From assembly GCF_001428305.1 (NCBI RefSeq), contig NZ_LMRZ01000003.1, positions 196,225-260,224 on the forward strand: a stretch of DNA of 64,000 bases. Direction: 5' to 3'. The stretch comes from Janibacter sp. Soil728 (GTDB taxonomy: Bacteria > Actinomycetota > Actinomycetes > Actinomycetales > Dermatophilaceae). The notes under the pieces were generated by a model, which saw only the letters and a list, made by a program, of their open reading frames with translations, was not told the origin of the DNA and searched no databases. This document shows positions 9,857 through 19,013 of the stretch, piece by piece (the first letter of the stretch is position 1; each line of letters starts with the position of its first letter). A program made the position numbers and the translations under genes.

Positions 9857-10924
9857 TCAGGCAGCCGAGTCCGGCACGGCCCCGGGCCCGGTCAGCTCCC
9901 ACGGACGCACTCCCTCGGACAGCAGGCTGAGCAGCAGGTCCGACAGACGGTGCCCGGGCTCGACCTCGAGGGCACGCTCGAGGCAGATCCCGGCGACGGT
10001 CCCGTCACCGGTCCACCACGCGAGGAGCGCCGTGACGGCGAGGAGCGAAGGGGTCAGCTCCACTGGCACGAGTCGCGTCAGCTCACCCAGGCGCAGCCGC
10101 ACGGCCATCAGGTCCTCCTGGTGCTGGCCGCGGGGCGTGCCCGGTCCCGCCCAGGTGCACCGGGAGCAGGCGCGACGGGCCCGGGCGATGTGCGGAGCGG
10201 ACAAGGCCGAGCACGGCATGGTGCCGGGGCACAGGACGGCCAGGAGCGCGTCTCGCCAGTCGACGTCGAGCACGGACGCAGCCAGGAGGTGCAGCTCGTC
10301 ATCGCCCAGGTCGGCCACGGCGAGCGCCTCGCGGGAGGGGTCGAGGACCCGTCCCCAGGCGTGCGCGACCGCATCGTCGTCGGCCGGCATGCCCGACGGG
10401 TGCCGCGCTGTGGCCACGGCTGCGGCGCGCAGCTCGTCGCGCTCGGGCAGCGCGCCCCTGACGAGGTGGTCGCGGCTCGGCAGCGGGTACACCCCGGCGT
10501 GCACGAAGGGAGCGACCGCCGGGACGTCCTCCGGCGGCGGCAAAGGGCGCACGATCGTCGGCCCGCGCTGACCGGCCAGGTGGCCGTGACCGTCCCGGAC
10601 GACGAGCTGCAGATCGACCTCGAGGGCCACCTGGTCGGCGGCAGCGGTGAGTGCCTCCGCGAGCGGCACGGACTGCCCTGCGTCGTCCTCGAAGGCGATG
10701 AGCAGGATGCTCGTCGCACCCTCACGCACGGCGACCGACAGGGCGTGGCGGGCGCTGTGGAGACAGTCGTCCGGGTCCGCTGGCAGGTCATGGCGTTGCA
10801 GCATGCCGAAGCGAGCACCGTGCATCACGACGAGGACGATGGACGGGCCCGGGTGGTACCCGAGCTGGTACGGGAGCACGACAGCGAGCTCGAGCGGGTT
10901 GCGTGGTCTGGCGATGGTTGTCAT
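9857..10924 (-). CDS. DUF4192 domain-containing protein
   Basis: An actinobacterial conserved protein of 355 aa. The N-terminal motif LPYQLGYHPGPSIVLVVMHG is the hallmark of DUF4192 proteins, which have no assigned biochemical role. The middle shows alternating hydrophobic strands and no recognised catalytic motif; a Cys pair (ARRACSRCTWAG) sits near residue 250. The C-terminal LLAVTALLAWWTGDGTVAGICLERALEV looks like a helical repeat. It is preceded by a terminator of the upstream gene and stands as its own unit. I cannot assign a function. Confidence 0.8.
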   Translation of the reverse strand: MTTIARPRNPLELAVVLPYQLGYHPGPSIVLVVMHGARFGMLQRHDLPADPDDCLHSARHALSVAVREGATSILLIAFEDDAGQSVPLAEALTAAADQVALEVDLQLVVRDGHGHLAGQRGPTIVRPLPPPEDVPAVAPFVHAGVYPLPSRDHLVRGALPERDELRAAAVATARHPSGMPADDDAVAHAWGRVLDPSREALAVADLGDDELHLLAASVLDVDWRDALLAVLCPGTMPCSALSAPHIARARRACSRCTWAGPGTPRGQHQEDLMAVRLRLGELTRLVPVELTPSLLAVTALLAWWTGDGTVAGICLERALEVEPGHRLSDLLLSLLSEGVRPWELTGPGAVPDSAA

Positions 10925-10931
10925 GCAACGA

Positions 10932-10968
10932 ATCTGGCCCCTGCCGAGGTGCTCGGCTGGGGCCAGAT
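10932..10968 (-). terminator. Hairpin terminator after DUF1232 gene
   Basis: Arms ATCTGGCCCC and GGGGCCAGAT enclose a second nested stem (GCCGAG/CTCGGC). It lies 43 bases downstream of the DUF1232 stop and just before the DUF4192 start. Confidence 0.75.
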
Positions 10969-11010
10969 CTTTGCTGTGCAGGGCCCTTGTGGCGACCCCT
11001 GGGCTGTGGA

Positions 11011-11433
11011 TCAGTCAGGCACGACGTACGACGGGATGGGCTGCTCCCACTGGGCGTGGGCCGACGGCTGCTGCGTCTGCTGGGCGGTCCACTCCTCGCG
11101 CGCGGCCATCCCGTGCTCCCAGGCGATGAAGTCCTCGGTCTCGCGCACGAGCGTGGCCGCGACCCAGCCCATGACCATCACGTCATCGACGAGGCCGAGC
11201 ACGAGGAAGAGCCCCTCGGGCACCACATCGATGGGCGAGACGATGTATCCGACACCTGCGAGCAGCATGAGCAGGCGGCCCGAGGAGAGCCCGTGGTACT
11301 CCCCCGAGCGCACGGCGCGGATCATCCGTGGCACGGCGCGCAGACGCTGCCACAGGCTGGGCCCACCGGGGCGGGCAGCCGTGCGGACGGCCGACGCGAG
11401 GTGGGCGGCGTTGCGGATGCGGTGTGTGGCCAT
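11011..11433 (-). CDS. DUF1232 (YkvA-type) membrane protein
   Basis: A 140-aa protein with the YkvA/DUF1232 core GVGYIVSPIDVVPEGLFLVLG followed by LVDDVMVMGWVAATL, a hydrophobic hairpin. The start at 11433 places AGGAG 6 bases upstream; an ATG at 11439 directly abuts that site and is less likely. The ~45 N-terminal residues are basic. Its C-terminus EEWTAQQTQQPSAHAQWEQ is polar. The role of the family is unknown; it is a small membrane protein often encoded singly. Confidence 0.82.
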   Translation of the reverse strand: MATHRIRNAAHLASAVRTAARPGGPSLWQRLRAVPRMIRAVRSGEYHGLSSGRLLMLLAGVGYIVSPIDVVPEGLFLVLGLVDDVMVMGWVAATLVRETEDFIAWEHGMAAREEWTAQQTQQPSAHAQWEQPIPSYVVPD

Positions 11434-11614
11434 GGACATCTCCTGACGCTCGGGCGCTCCCGGTCCGGGCGCGCTCCCGCATGACCCAACGTAGCGCGCC
11501 CGTCCGGGATTCCCCACGGCCAGGCAGCCGCTCCGGTCACTCCCGGGAGGCGACTCTCTCGTCGGGCGCGCCCCCGTGTCAGCGCGAAGGGCGCCGTCGT
11601 CCTGACGAGCGCCC

Positions 11615-12355
11615 TCAGGCCCCGGGCGTGTTCGTGATCGCGCGCGGGAACTCCTTGCGCACGTGCTCCGCCAGCTGCCGCATCAGCCACACGTCCATCC
11701 CGGCGCCGACGGCGCCGCCGACGACGGGGACGGCCTTGCCGAACCGGGCGAAGACGCCCTTGCCTGCCGAGGAGAGGATCCGGAAGCCGACGGCCTTGTT
11801 GACGACCATCAGGGCGGGCCCGGGCAGCCGCTGGGCGGCCAGCCCGGCCAGCCGCCCGGTGGGCGCGACCATGCCGGCCTTGGCGAGCAGGTCCTGGGCA
11901 TCGGCACCGACGAGGCTGAGCAGCACCGCGGAGCGGATCTCGGGCTGCGTGAGGTCGTGGCCACGCAGTGCGGCGACGGACGCGGACATGCGCGTCGCGA
12001 GGACGTAGAAGCCCAGGACATTGGCGGGCAGGGCGACGATCATCGTCGCAAAGCCACCGAGGTTGGTGACGAAGCCGGCCGCCCCGGCGAGCTTGAGGTG
12101 GTCGGAGACGACCTCGTCGACGGCCTTGTCCACGTCACCCGCGTGCTTGGCGCGGGCCTTGTCGGCGACCTTGGCCGCGGAGTCGAAGGGCCCGCGTCCG
12201 TCGATGCCGGTGTCGAGCAGGTTTTCGACGAGCTTGAGCGACGACGACGCGAGCGCGCCCTCGTTCTTCGGGTCCTTGGCCTGCTCCAAGGCGGTGCGCG
12301 TGTCCTTGACCTGCTTCTTGCGGCCGAATCCGAGACGATCGGAGATGAATCCCAT
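11615..12355 (-). CDS. EcsC family protein
   Basis: A 246-aa protein with a Gly/Ala-rich core GAAGFVTNLGGFATMIVALPANVLGFYVLATRM typical of EcsC-like proteins, and a second hydrophobic stretch FGKAVPVVGGAVGAGMDVWL near the C-terminus. The start MGFISDRLGFG has a purine-rich GAGAGGA about 9 bases upstream. EcsC takes its name from the Bacillus ecs operon but its biochemistry is unresolved. The gene is monocistronic here and divergent from the polymerase gene. Confidence 0.8.
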   Translation of the reverse strand: MGFISDRLGFGRKKQVKDTRTALEQAKDPKNEGALASSSLKLVENLLDTGIDGRGPFDSAAKVADKARAKHAGDVDKAVDEVVSDHLKLAGAAGFVTNLGGFATMIVALPANVLGFYVLATRMSASVAALRGHDLTQPEIRSAVLLSLVGADAQDLLAKAGMVAPTGRLAGLAAQRLPGPALMVVNKAVGFRILSSAGKGVFARFGKAVPVVGGAVGAGMDVWLMRQLAEHVRKEFPRAITNTPGA

Positions 12356-12470
12356 GTGCCGTCCTCTCTCCTGATGCAGTGGTGGTCCTGGCGGGCATCC
12401 TGTCACGGCAGACGGGCGCCTCGCGTCCTCACGACCGGAGCGTCGGTGCTCCCCGGTAGCCTCACGCAAC

Positions 12471-14147
12471 GTGGGTGCAGCCGAGCCGGGAGCCGTCGTC
12501 GTCGGAGTCGACGGCGTGGGCGCCCTGCTGCCCCCGCAGGGCCCCGCAGTGCTGACACGGGACCTCCCTTCGCTCATCGCCGCTCTCTCCCCCGGGACCC
12601 GCTATGTCACCTGGTCGGCCACGTCGGTCGCTCCCCTGATCGCCGCCGGCGCCGCCCTCGACCGCACCTGGGACCTCGCGGAGGTCCACCGACTCGTCCA
12701 CGGAGGTTGGGCGGCGGGGCCCGAGCGGACCTGGGCCGCCGTCCACGGCCTGGACCCCTCGGCCGCGCCGAGCGCGCCGAGCGGCGACCTCTTCGACCTC
12801 CTCGCCGACGAGGTGCCCCCCGAGCAGCTGGTCCTCGACGACGGGTACCTGCGCGCCGATGCCGTCACGGGGGCCTGGCTGACGACGCCGCAGCGGTGCG
12901 CGGCCTTCGCCGAGGCGGCTCGGCAGGTCGCCACCGCACAGCACGAAGGGATGAGCGCCCGCGGTCCTCGCGTGCTCGCCACCGCGTACGCCGAGTCAGC
13001 GGCCGCGGTGCTCTGCGTCGAGCTCGAGCAGGGCGGTCTGCCGATCGACCGGGACACCGCGAGAGCGTTGGTCGCGGACGCGGCCGGCGACGAGCCGCAC
13101 ACGATCGAGGAGGAGCTGGCCTCCCGGGTGACCCGCGACGCGCCGGTCCTCGCGGCGCTGCCCGGCACGGGCCACGTCGACCTGCGCAACCCCGCCCAGG
13201 TCAAGGCGATGCTCGCCCGCGCCGGCATCGACGTGCCCTCCACCCGCAAGTGGGTCCTGGAGGCCCATGTCAGCACGCACCCCGTCGTCCCGGCCCTCCT
13301 CGAGTGGCGCAAGCGCGAGCGGATCGCCACGACCTACGGCTGGCGGTGGCTGCGCGAGCACGTGGGCACCGACGACCGCCTGCGCGGCGCATGGGCGGCC
13401 TGCGACGGGGCCGCCGGCCGGATGACTGCCCAGGCGGGCCTGCACAACCTCCCTTCAGAGCTGCGACCCGCGGTCGCCGCCGACGACGGGTACGTCCTCG
13501 TGCGCGCCGACCTCGGGCAGGTCGAGCCGCGGGTGCTCGCTGCGGTCTCCCGGGACGAGGCCTTCGCGGCGGCCACGCGGGAGGACGACCTCTATGCCCC
13601 CGTCGCGGCGCGGTTGGGCGTCGAACGGCCGGTGGCCAAGATCGCGGTCCTCGCCGCGATGTACGGCCAGCGGTCGGGACCGGCGGCCGAGGCACTCAAG
13701 GGCCTGGAGCGTGAGTACCCGGTCGCCATGGCCCACCTGCAGCGCGCTCAGGACCGCGGACGGCGTGGTGAGCCGGTGCGCACCTTCGGCGGTCGGCTCG
13801 TGCGTACCGACTTCGGAGTGGGTGGCCTCGACGACGAGGGCCGCGACGGGCTGGCTGCCTCTCGCGGGCGCTTTGCCCGCAATGCCGTCATCCAGGGGTC
13901 GGCGGCCGAGCTCTTCAAGGCCTGGGCCGCGACGGTGCGCGTGGCCGTGCGCCCTCTCGGCGGCCGGATCGTGCTCTGCCTGCACGACGAGCTGCTCGTC
14001 CACGTGCCGCAGGAGCACGCGGACGAGGCGGCTGCCGTGGTGGACCGCGTGCTCACCGACGCCGCACGACGCTGGCTCGGCGGCGAGCAGGTGCGCTTCG
14101 TCTCCGACACCTCGATCGTGCGGCGCTGGTCGGAGGCGAAGGACTAG
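12471..14147 (+). CDS. Bifunctional 3'-5' exonuclease-like / family A DNA polymerase
   Basis: A 558-aa PolA-related polymerase that lacks the 5'-3' exonuclease domain. The N-terminal ~200 residues align in layout with a DnaQ-like 3'-5' exonuclease fold but I cannot point to an intact DEDD set. The polymerase half shows motif A RADLGQVEPRVLA at about 345-357, motif B RPVAKIAVLAAMYGQ, and motif C CLHDELLVHVP near 503, with HNLPSELR just before motif A. Such a second PolA-like protein is common in actinobacteria and is annotated as bifunctional exonuclease/polymerase. The start is a GTG. Its stop overlaps the convergent PAC2 gene by four bases. Confidence 0.88.
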   Translation: MGAAEPGAVVVGVDGVGALLPPQGPAVLTRDLPSLIAALSPGTRYVTWSATSVAPLIAAGAALDRTWDLAEVHRLVHGGWAAGPERTWAAVHGLDPSAAPSAPSGDLFDLLADEVPPEQLVLDDGYLRADAVTGAWLTTPQRCAAFAEAARQVATAQHEGMSARGPRVLATAYAESAAAVLCVELEQGGLPIDRDTARALVADAAGDEPHTIEEELASRVTRDAPVLAALPGTGHVDLRNPAQVKAMLARAGIDVPSTRKWVLEAHVSTHPVVPALLEWRKRERIATTYGWRWLREHVGTDDRLRGAWAACDGAAGRMTAQAGLHNLPSELRPAVAADDGYVLVRADLGQVEPRVLAAVSRDEAFAAATREDDLYAPVAARLGVERPVAKIAVLAAMYGQRSGPAAEALKGLEREYPVAMAHLQRAQDRGRRGEPVRTFGGRLVRTDFGVGGLDDEGRDGLAASRGRFARNAVIQGSAAELFKAWAATVRVAVRPLGGRIVLCLHDELLVHVPQEHADEAAAVVDRVLTDAARRWLGGEQVRFVSDTSIVRRWSEAKD

Positions 14148-15055
14148 GGGTTGTCGGTCTCGTCGACCGTGCGCAGGAAGTCCTCGAAGTCGGCGCCGAT
14201 CTCGTCGGCGGACGGGAGGTCATCCCCTTCGCCAGCGAGCAGGCTGGGCCGCTCGAGCCCGCGCAGGTGGACGTCGTACTGACGCTCGAGCGCCTGCACG
14301 GCCTCCTTGACCTCCTCGTTCTCCTCGACCTCGCGCTCGATCTGCAGCCGGCCCTCGCCCGCTGCCTCGGCGAGCGCGTCGTTGGGCAGGTTGAGCCCGG
14401 TGACGTCGACGATGGCGTTGAGCGCGGTGAGCGCGGCGTCGTGGAAGGTCGACTGCGCCAGGTAGTGGGGCACGTGGATGCTGAAGCCGACGGCGTCGCG
14501 GGAGGACTCCCCCAACCGCATCTCGAGCAGCGCCGCGAGGGAGGCCGGGACCTGCACCGTGCCGAAGACCGGCTTGTGATCACCGATGAGGCGCTCGTCG
14601 GAGCCGTGGACGGTCATGCCGACCGGGCGCGTGTGCGGGACGGCCATCGGGATGCCGTGGGCGTGCACCGCGATCGAGATGCCGATCTCGTCCATGAGGC
14701 TGGTGACCGCGTCGATGACCGCCTCCCACCGGAAGTCCGGCTCGGGACCGGTGAGGATGTAGTACGTCTGACCGTCCCGGTCGAGCAGGTGGTACAGGAT
14801 CAGGGCGGGGTCGTTGTAGTCCGTGTACCGGTTGGCGTCGAAGGTGATGACGGGTCGTCGGCTGCGGTAGTCGATGAGCGAGTCCACGTCGAACGATGCG
14901 ACGACGCTCGCGTCGCTCGCCTCGAGGAGGTGGTCGACGAGCAGCCGCTGGGCCATGCCCGCGTCGAAGAAGCCGTCGAAGGCCACGATCATCGGCCCGG
15001 GCTGGAGCAGCGCGGGGTCGGTGTCGGCCTCGTAACGGTAGAGACGCTCGGTCAC
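14144..15055 (-). CDS. PAC2 family protein
   Basis: A 303-aa PAC2 protein: MIVAFDGFFDAGMAQRLLVDHLL near the N-terminus, then GIPMAVPHTRPVGMTVHG and SIHVPHYLAQSTFHDAALTAL, the ordered motifs of the family related to archaeal and eukaryotic proteasome-assembly chaperone 2. Many actinobacteria have a proteasome, so a chaperone link is possible, but bacterial members are uncharacterised. The C-terminus is highly acidic (EREVEENEEVKEAV). The GTG at 15055 has AGGAGG 8 bases upstream. The 3' end overlaps the polymerase gene on the other strand. Confidence 0.87.
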   Translation of the reverse strand: MTERLYRYEADTDPALLQPGPMIVAFDGFFDAGMAQRLLVDHLLEASDASVVASFDVDSLIDYRSRRPVITFDANRYTDYNDPALILYHLLDRDGQTYYILTGPEPDFRWEAVIDAVTSLMDEIGISIAVHAHGIPMAVPHTRPVGMTVHGSDERLIGDHKPVFGTVQVPASLAALLEMRLGESSRDAVGFSIHVPHYLAQSTFHDAALTALNAIVDVTGLNLPNDALAEAAGEGRLQIEREVEENEEVKEAVQALERQYDVHLRGLERPSLLAGEGDDLPSADEIGADFEDFLRTVDETDNP

Positions 15056-15122
15056 GTCAGGACCTCCTGGTCGGTGAAGCATTCATTGTGGCAACGACCG
15101 GGGCGATCCGGCCATTCCCCCC

Positions 15123-18100
15123 TCAGGTCGAGACGGCGGCGATGGCGGATCGCACCCGCTTGGCCGAGACCGAGCGCGCCGTCCCGATGGACTGCGCGAA
15201 GAGCGAGATCCGCAGCTCCTCGATCATCCACCCGATGTCCACGACGTCCGGTGAGCGTCTGCGCAGGGGTGGCAGCTTGTCGAGGAGGTCGGCGTAGGCG
15301 CCTTCGACCCCGTCGACGGCCTCCTGGTGGGTGGCATCGCGTCGCGGGTTCTCGGCCGCACGCTCCAGACGAAGGGAGATCCCCCGCAGGTAGCGCCGCA
15401 GGTCCGGCAGCCGCTCCAGCCCGGTGTCGGCGATGAAGCCGGGGCGCACCAGCCCGTCGAGCTGGGCCCGCACGTCGGCGACGGTGACGCCGAGCGCGGG
15501 AGCGCTCATCCGGGCCAGCAGCGCGAGGACCTCGGTGCGCTGCGCGAGGACCGGCTCGACCTCGGAGACGGCCGTCAGCACCCGCTGCGCGACGTGGGTG
15601 CGAGTGGCAGCGAGTGCCCGGTCGAAGTCGGCGCGCGTGCGCACCGCCCCGGTGACGTGCTGCAGGACGATGTCGTCGACGGCGGCCGCGAGGGCGTCGT
15701 CGAGGAGCTTCGGGACGGAGCCGTGGGGGTTGTCCGCGAGCGCCAGCTTCTGCGCATTGGTCAGCCGCGCGAGCACCCGCTTCCACGGCGGGCTGGTGCT
15801 CAGCAGGAGGAGGCGGCGCACGCCGGAGCGGTGGGCGGCGATCGCCTGCTGCTCGTCCGGCAGCACGCGGACGGCGACGCTGCTCCCTTCGTCCACGAGG
15901 GCCGGGTACCCGATGACGGTGTGCTTGCCGGTCCTCGTGGTGAAGGTGCTCGGCAGCTCGTCGAGGTCCCACGTCGTCAGGCCGGTGCGCTCGATGGAGG
16001 CGCCGGCGCGTGACATGCCCTGCTGGACGTGCCCGGCGAGGCTCTCCCGCAGGGCTTCGAGGTCCTTGCCATGGCCCAGGCGGCGTCGGCGGTCGTCCTC
16101 GACGGTGAAGCTGACCCGCAGGTGGTCGGGCACCTTGGCCCAGTCCCACTCCCCCTCGTCGATGCGGATGCCACCGCGCCGGCCGAGCACTGTCGACAGC
16201 TGCGAGGTGATCGTCGTCCCGGCCTCGGCGTCGAGCTCGGCCAGCGCTGCCCGGGCGTGGTCGGGCGCGGGGACGAGATGGCGGCGGGTCGCCTTGGGCA
16301 GCGACTTGATGAGCGCGGTCACCAGGTCGGCGCGCAACCCGGGCACCTGCCAGTCGAAGCCGTCGACGGTCAGTCGGTTGAGCACGGCGACGGGCACGTG
16401 CACGGTGACACCGTCGTCCTCGGTGCCGGGCTCGAACTGGTAGGTGACGGCCAGCTCCAGCCCGTCGGTGCGCCAGCGCCGCGGGTAGTCCCGCTGGTCG
16501 ACCTGGGCCGCGTCGTCGCGGGTCAGGAGGTCCTCGGTGAGGGTGAGCAGGTCGGGCTGCTCCCGGCGGGCGGACTTCCACCACGAGTCGAAGTGCGCGC
16601 CGGACACGACGTCGGCGGGGATCCGCGCGTCGTAGAAGGCGATGACGTCCTCGTCGTCGACGAGCAGGTCGCGGCGGCGGGCCCGCTCCTCGAGCTGCTC
16701 GAGTCGACGGATCAGCTTGCGGTTGGCGGCGAGGAACTCGTGCCGGCCCTCCCACTCCCCCTCGAGCAGCGCGTGCCGGATGAAGAGCTCGCGGCTGACG
16801 ACGGGGTCGATCCTGCCGTAGGACACCGATCGGCCGACGACGAGCGGAACACCGAAGAGGGTGACCCGCTCGGTCGCCATGACGGACGCCGCCTTCTTGC
16901 TCCACCGCGGCTCGGAGTAGGTGCGCTTGACGAGGTGGGCCCCCGCCCGCTCGGCCCACACCGGGTCGATGCGGGCCGACGAGCGCGCCCACAGTCGCGA
17001 GGTCTCGACGAGCTCACCTGCCATGACGAAGGGGGGTTGCCGCTTGAAGTTCGTGGTGCCGGGTTGGATCGAGAAGCGCGCTCCGCGCGCTCCGAGGTAG
17101 TCGCGCTTGTCCTCGTCGCGCAGACCGATGTGGCTGAGCAGACCGGTGAGCAGCGCCTGGTGGATCCGGTCCCAGTCGGGCTCGGCATCCTCGGCCGAGG
17201 TGCGCTGCCTGGTGTCGATCTTGTGCTGCTTGGCGGCGCGCACGAGCTGGGAGTGCAGGTCCTGCCACTCACGGATCCGTAGGAAGTGCAGGTACTCGCG
17301 CTTGCACATCCGGCGGAAGGCGCTGCCGGACAATGTCTTCTGCTGTTCCTTGAGATAGACCCACAGGTGCCACCAGCTGGCGAAGTCCGAGCCCTCCTGG
17401 CGGAATCGGGCATGCTGCTGGTCGGCCTGGGGCCGCTTGTCGACCGGTCGCTCGCGCGGGTCCTGGATCGACATGGCGGAGATGATGACGAGGACCTCGG
17501 TGGTGCAGCCGAGCGTGTCGGCCTCGATGAGCATCCGCCCAAGCCGCGGGTCGACGGGCAGGCGCGCGAGCGTCTTGCCGGTGGGGGTGAGCCGACGACC
17601 ACCGCCACGGCGTCCTCCCTTCGCCTGCGTGGTCTCGCGGGCGGCCGCGGTCTCGGTGTCGAAGGCCTGCAGCTCCTGCAGCAGGCGGACTCCGTCGGTG
17701 ATCTGGCGGGAGTCCGGCGGCTCGAGGAAGGGGAAGCGCGCCACGTCGCCGAGGCCGAGCGAGGTCATCTGGAGGATGACGCTCGCGAGGTTGGTGCGCA
17801 GGATCTCGGGGTCGGTGAACTCAGGACGTGACTCGTAGTCCTCCTGCGAGTACAGGCGGATGCAGATGCCTTCGGCGATGCGACCGCACCGGCCGGCACG
17901 CTGGTTGGCGGAGGCCTGCGAGACGCGCTCGATGGGTAGGCGCTGGACCTTGGTCCGTTGGCTGTACCTGGAGATGCGGGCGGTGCCGACGTCGATGACG
18001 TAGCGGATCCCCGGGACGGTCAGGGAGGTCTCGGCGACGTTGGTGGACAACACGATTCGCCGTCCTGAGTGCCGCGCGAAGACGCGGTGCTGCTCGGCCG

Positions 18101-18944
18101 CGGACAGGCGGGCGTAGAGCGGGATGATCTCGGTGTCGGGCAGCTGCATCGAGGTCAGGGCCTCTTGCGCGTCGCGGATCTCTCGCTCCCCGGAGAGGAA
18201 GACGAGCGTGTCGCGAGGGCCGCCGTCGTCGGGCTCGGTCCACAGCTCCTCGACGGCCTTGCAGATGCCGGTCACCTGGTCGCCGTCACCGTCGTCCTCC
18301 TCGTCGTCACCGAGTGGCCGGTACCGCACCTCGACCGGGTAGGTGCGACCCGAGACCTCGATGATCGGCGCGGGCTCGCCGTCGGGTCCGGCGAAGTGCG
18401 CGGCGAAGCGCTCCGGGTCGATCGTGGCGGAGGTGATGACGACCTTGAGGTCGGGGCGGCGCGGAAGCAGCTGCTTGAGGTACCCGAGGATGAAGTCGAT
18501 GTTGAGCGAGCGCTCGTGCGCCTCGTCGATGATGATCGTGTCGTAGCGGCGCAGGTCGCGGTCGCGTTGCATCTCGTTGAGCAGGATGCCGTCGGTCATG
18601 ACCTTGACGCGGGTGTCGGCGCTGCTGTGGTCGGCGAAGCGCACCTGGTAACCGATGAGCCCCCCGAGCTCGCCCCGCAGCTCCTCGGCGATCCGCTCCG
18701 CGACCGCGCGGGCGGCGATGCGGCGGGGCTGGGTGTGACCGATCTGGCCGGTGCGTCCGCGCCCGATCTCGAGCGCGATCTTGGGCAGCTGGGTCGTCTT
18801 GCCCGACCCGGTCTCCCCCGCGACGATGACGACCTGATGGTCGCGCATCGCTGCTGCGATGTCGTCCCTGCGCGCGACGACCGGCAGGTCCTGCGGGTAG
18901 TACAGCTCCTCCGCGGGGATGGCTTCGCGAAGGGGGGTGGGCAT
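15123..18944 (-). CDS. hrpA: ATP-dependent RNA helicase HrpA
   Basis: A DEAH-box helicase of 1273 aa, close to the usual ~1300. Walker A GETGSGKT is at 43-50, the DEAH box at 140-143, motif III SAT follows, and motif VI reads QRAGRCGR. The long C-terminal HA2, OB-fold and DUF3418 region (DYPRRWRTDGLELAVTYQFEPG) is specific to HrpA rather than HrpB. Bacterial HrpA resolves stalled or collided ribosomes. A repeat element lies directly upstream. Confidence 0.95.
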   Translation of the reverse strand: MPTPLREAIPAEELYYPQDLPVVARRDDIAAAMRDHQVVIVAGETGSGKTTQLPKIALEIGRGRTGQIGHTQPRRIAARAVAERIAEELRGELGGLIGYQVRFADHSSADTRVKVMTDGILLNEMQRDRDLRRYDTIIIDEAHERSLNIDFILGYLKQLLPRRPDLKVVITSATIDPERFAAHFAGPDGEPAPIIEVSGRTYPVEVRYRPLGDDEEDDGDGDQVTGICKAVEELWTEPDDGGPRDTLVFLSGEREIRDAQEALTSMQLPDTEIIPLYARLSAAEQHRVFARHSGRRIVLSTNVAETSLTVPGIRYVIDVGTARISRYSQRTKVQRLPIERVSQASANQRAGRCGRIAEGICIRLYSQEDYESRPEFTDPEILRTNLASVILQMTSLGLGDVARFPFLEPPDSRQITDGVRLLQELQAFDTETAAARETTQAKGGRRGGGRRLTPTGKTLARLPVDPRLGRMLIEADTLGCTTEVLVIISAMSIQDPRERPVDKRPQADQQHARFRQEGSDFASWWHLWVYLKEQQKTLSGSAFRRMCKREYLHFLRIREWQDLHSQLVRAAKQHKIDTRQRTSAEDAEPDWDRIHQALLTGLLSHIGLRDEDKRDYLGARGARFSIQPGTTNFKRQPPFVMAGELVETSRLWARSSARIDPVWAERAGAHLVKRTYSEPRWSKKAASVMATERVTLFGVPLVVGRSVSYGRIDPVVSRELFIRHALLEGEWEGRHEFLAANRKLIRRLEQLEERARRRDLLVDDEDVIAFYDARIPADVVSGAHFDSWWKSARREQPDLLTLTEDLLTRDDAAQVDQRDYPRRWRTDGLELAVTYQFEPGTEDDGVTVHVPVAVLNRLTVDGFDWQVPGLRADLVTALIKSLPKATRRHLVPAPDHARAALAELDAEAGTTITSQLSTVLGRRGGIRIDEGEWDWAKVPDHLRVSFTVEDDRRRRLGHGKDLEALRESLAGHVQQGMSRAGASIERTGLTTWDLDELPSTFTTRTGKHTVIGYPALVDEGSSVAVRVLPDEQQAIAAHRSGVRRLLLLSTSPPWKRVLARLTNAQKLALADNPHGSVPKLLDDALAAAVDDIVLQHVTGAVRTRADFDRALAATRTHVAQRVLTAVSEVEPVLAQRTEVLALLARMSAPALGVTVADVRAQLDGLVRPGFIADTGLERLPDLRRYLRGISLRLERAAENPRRDATHQEAVDGVEGAYADLLDKLPPLRRRSPDVVDIGWMIEELRISLFAQSIGTARSVSAKRVRSAIAAVST

Positions 18945-18972
18945 GGCGGTCAGGATACGTGCCCACCTCTCC

Positions 18973-19013
18973 TCGCTCCCCGAGGAGGTTGCGCAGCAAC
19001 CGTCTCGAGGGGT
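18973..19013. repeat. Intergenic GGTTGC-GCAACC hairpin repeat, copy 1
   Basis: CCCCGAGGAGGTTGCGCAGC is followed by AACCGTCTCGAGGGG. The core GGTTGC and GCAACC form a small hairpin. The same element occurs near 21945 and 31610-31712. It fills the gap between hrpA and the acetyltransferase gene. Confidence 0.75.
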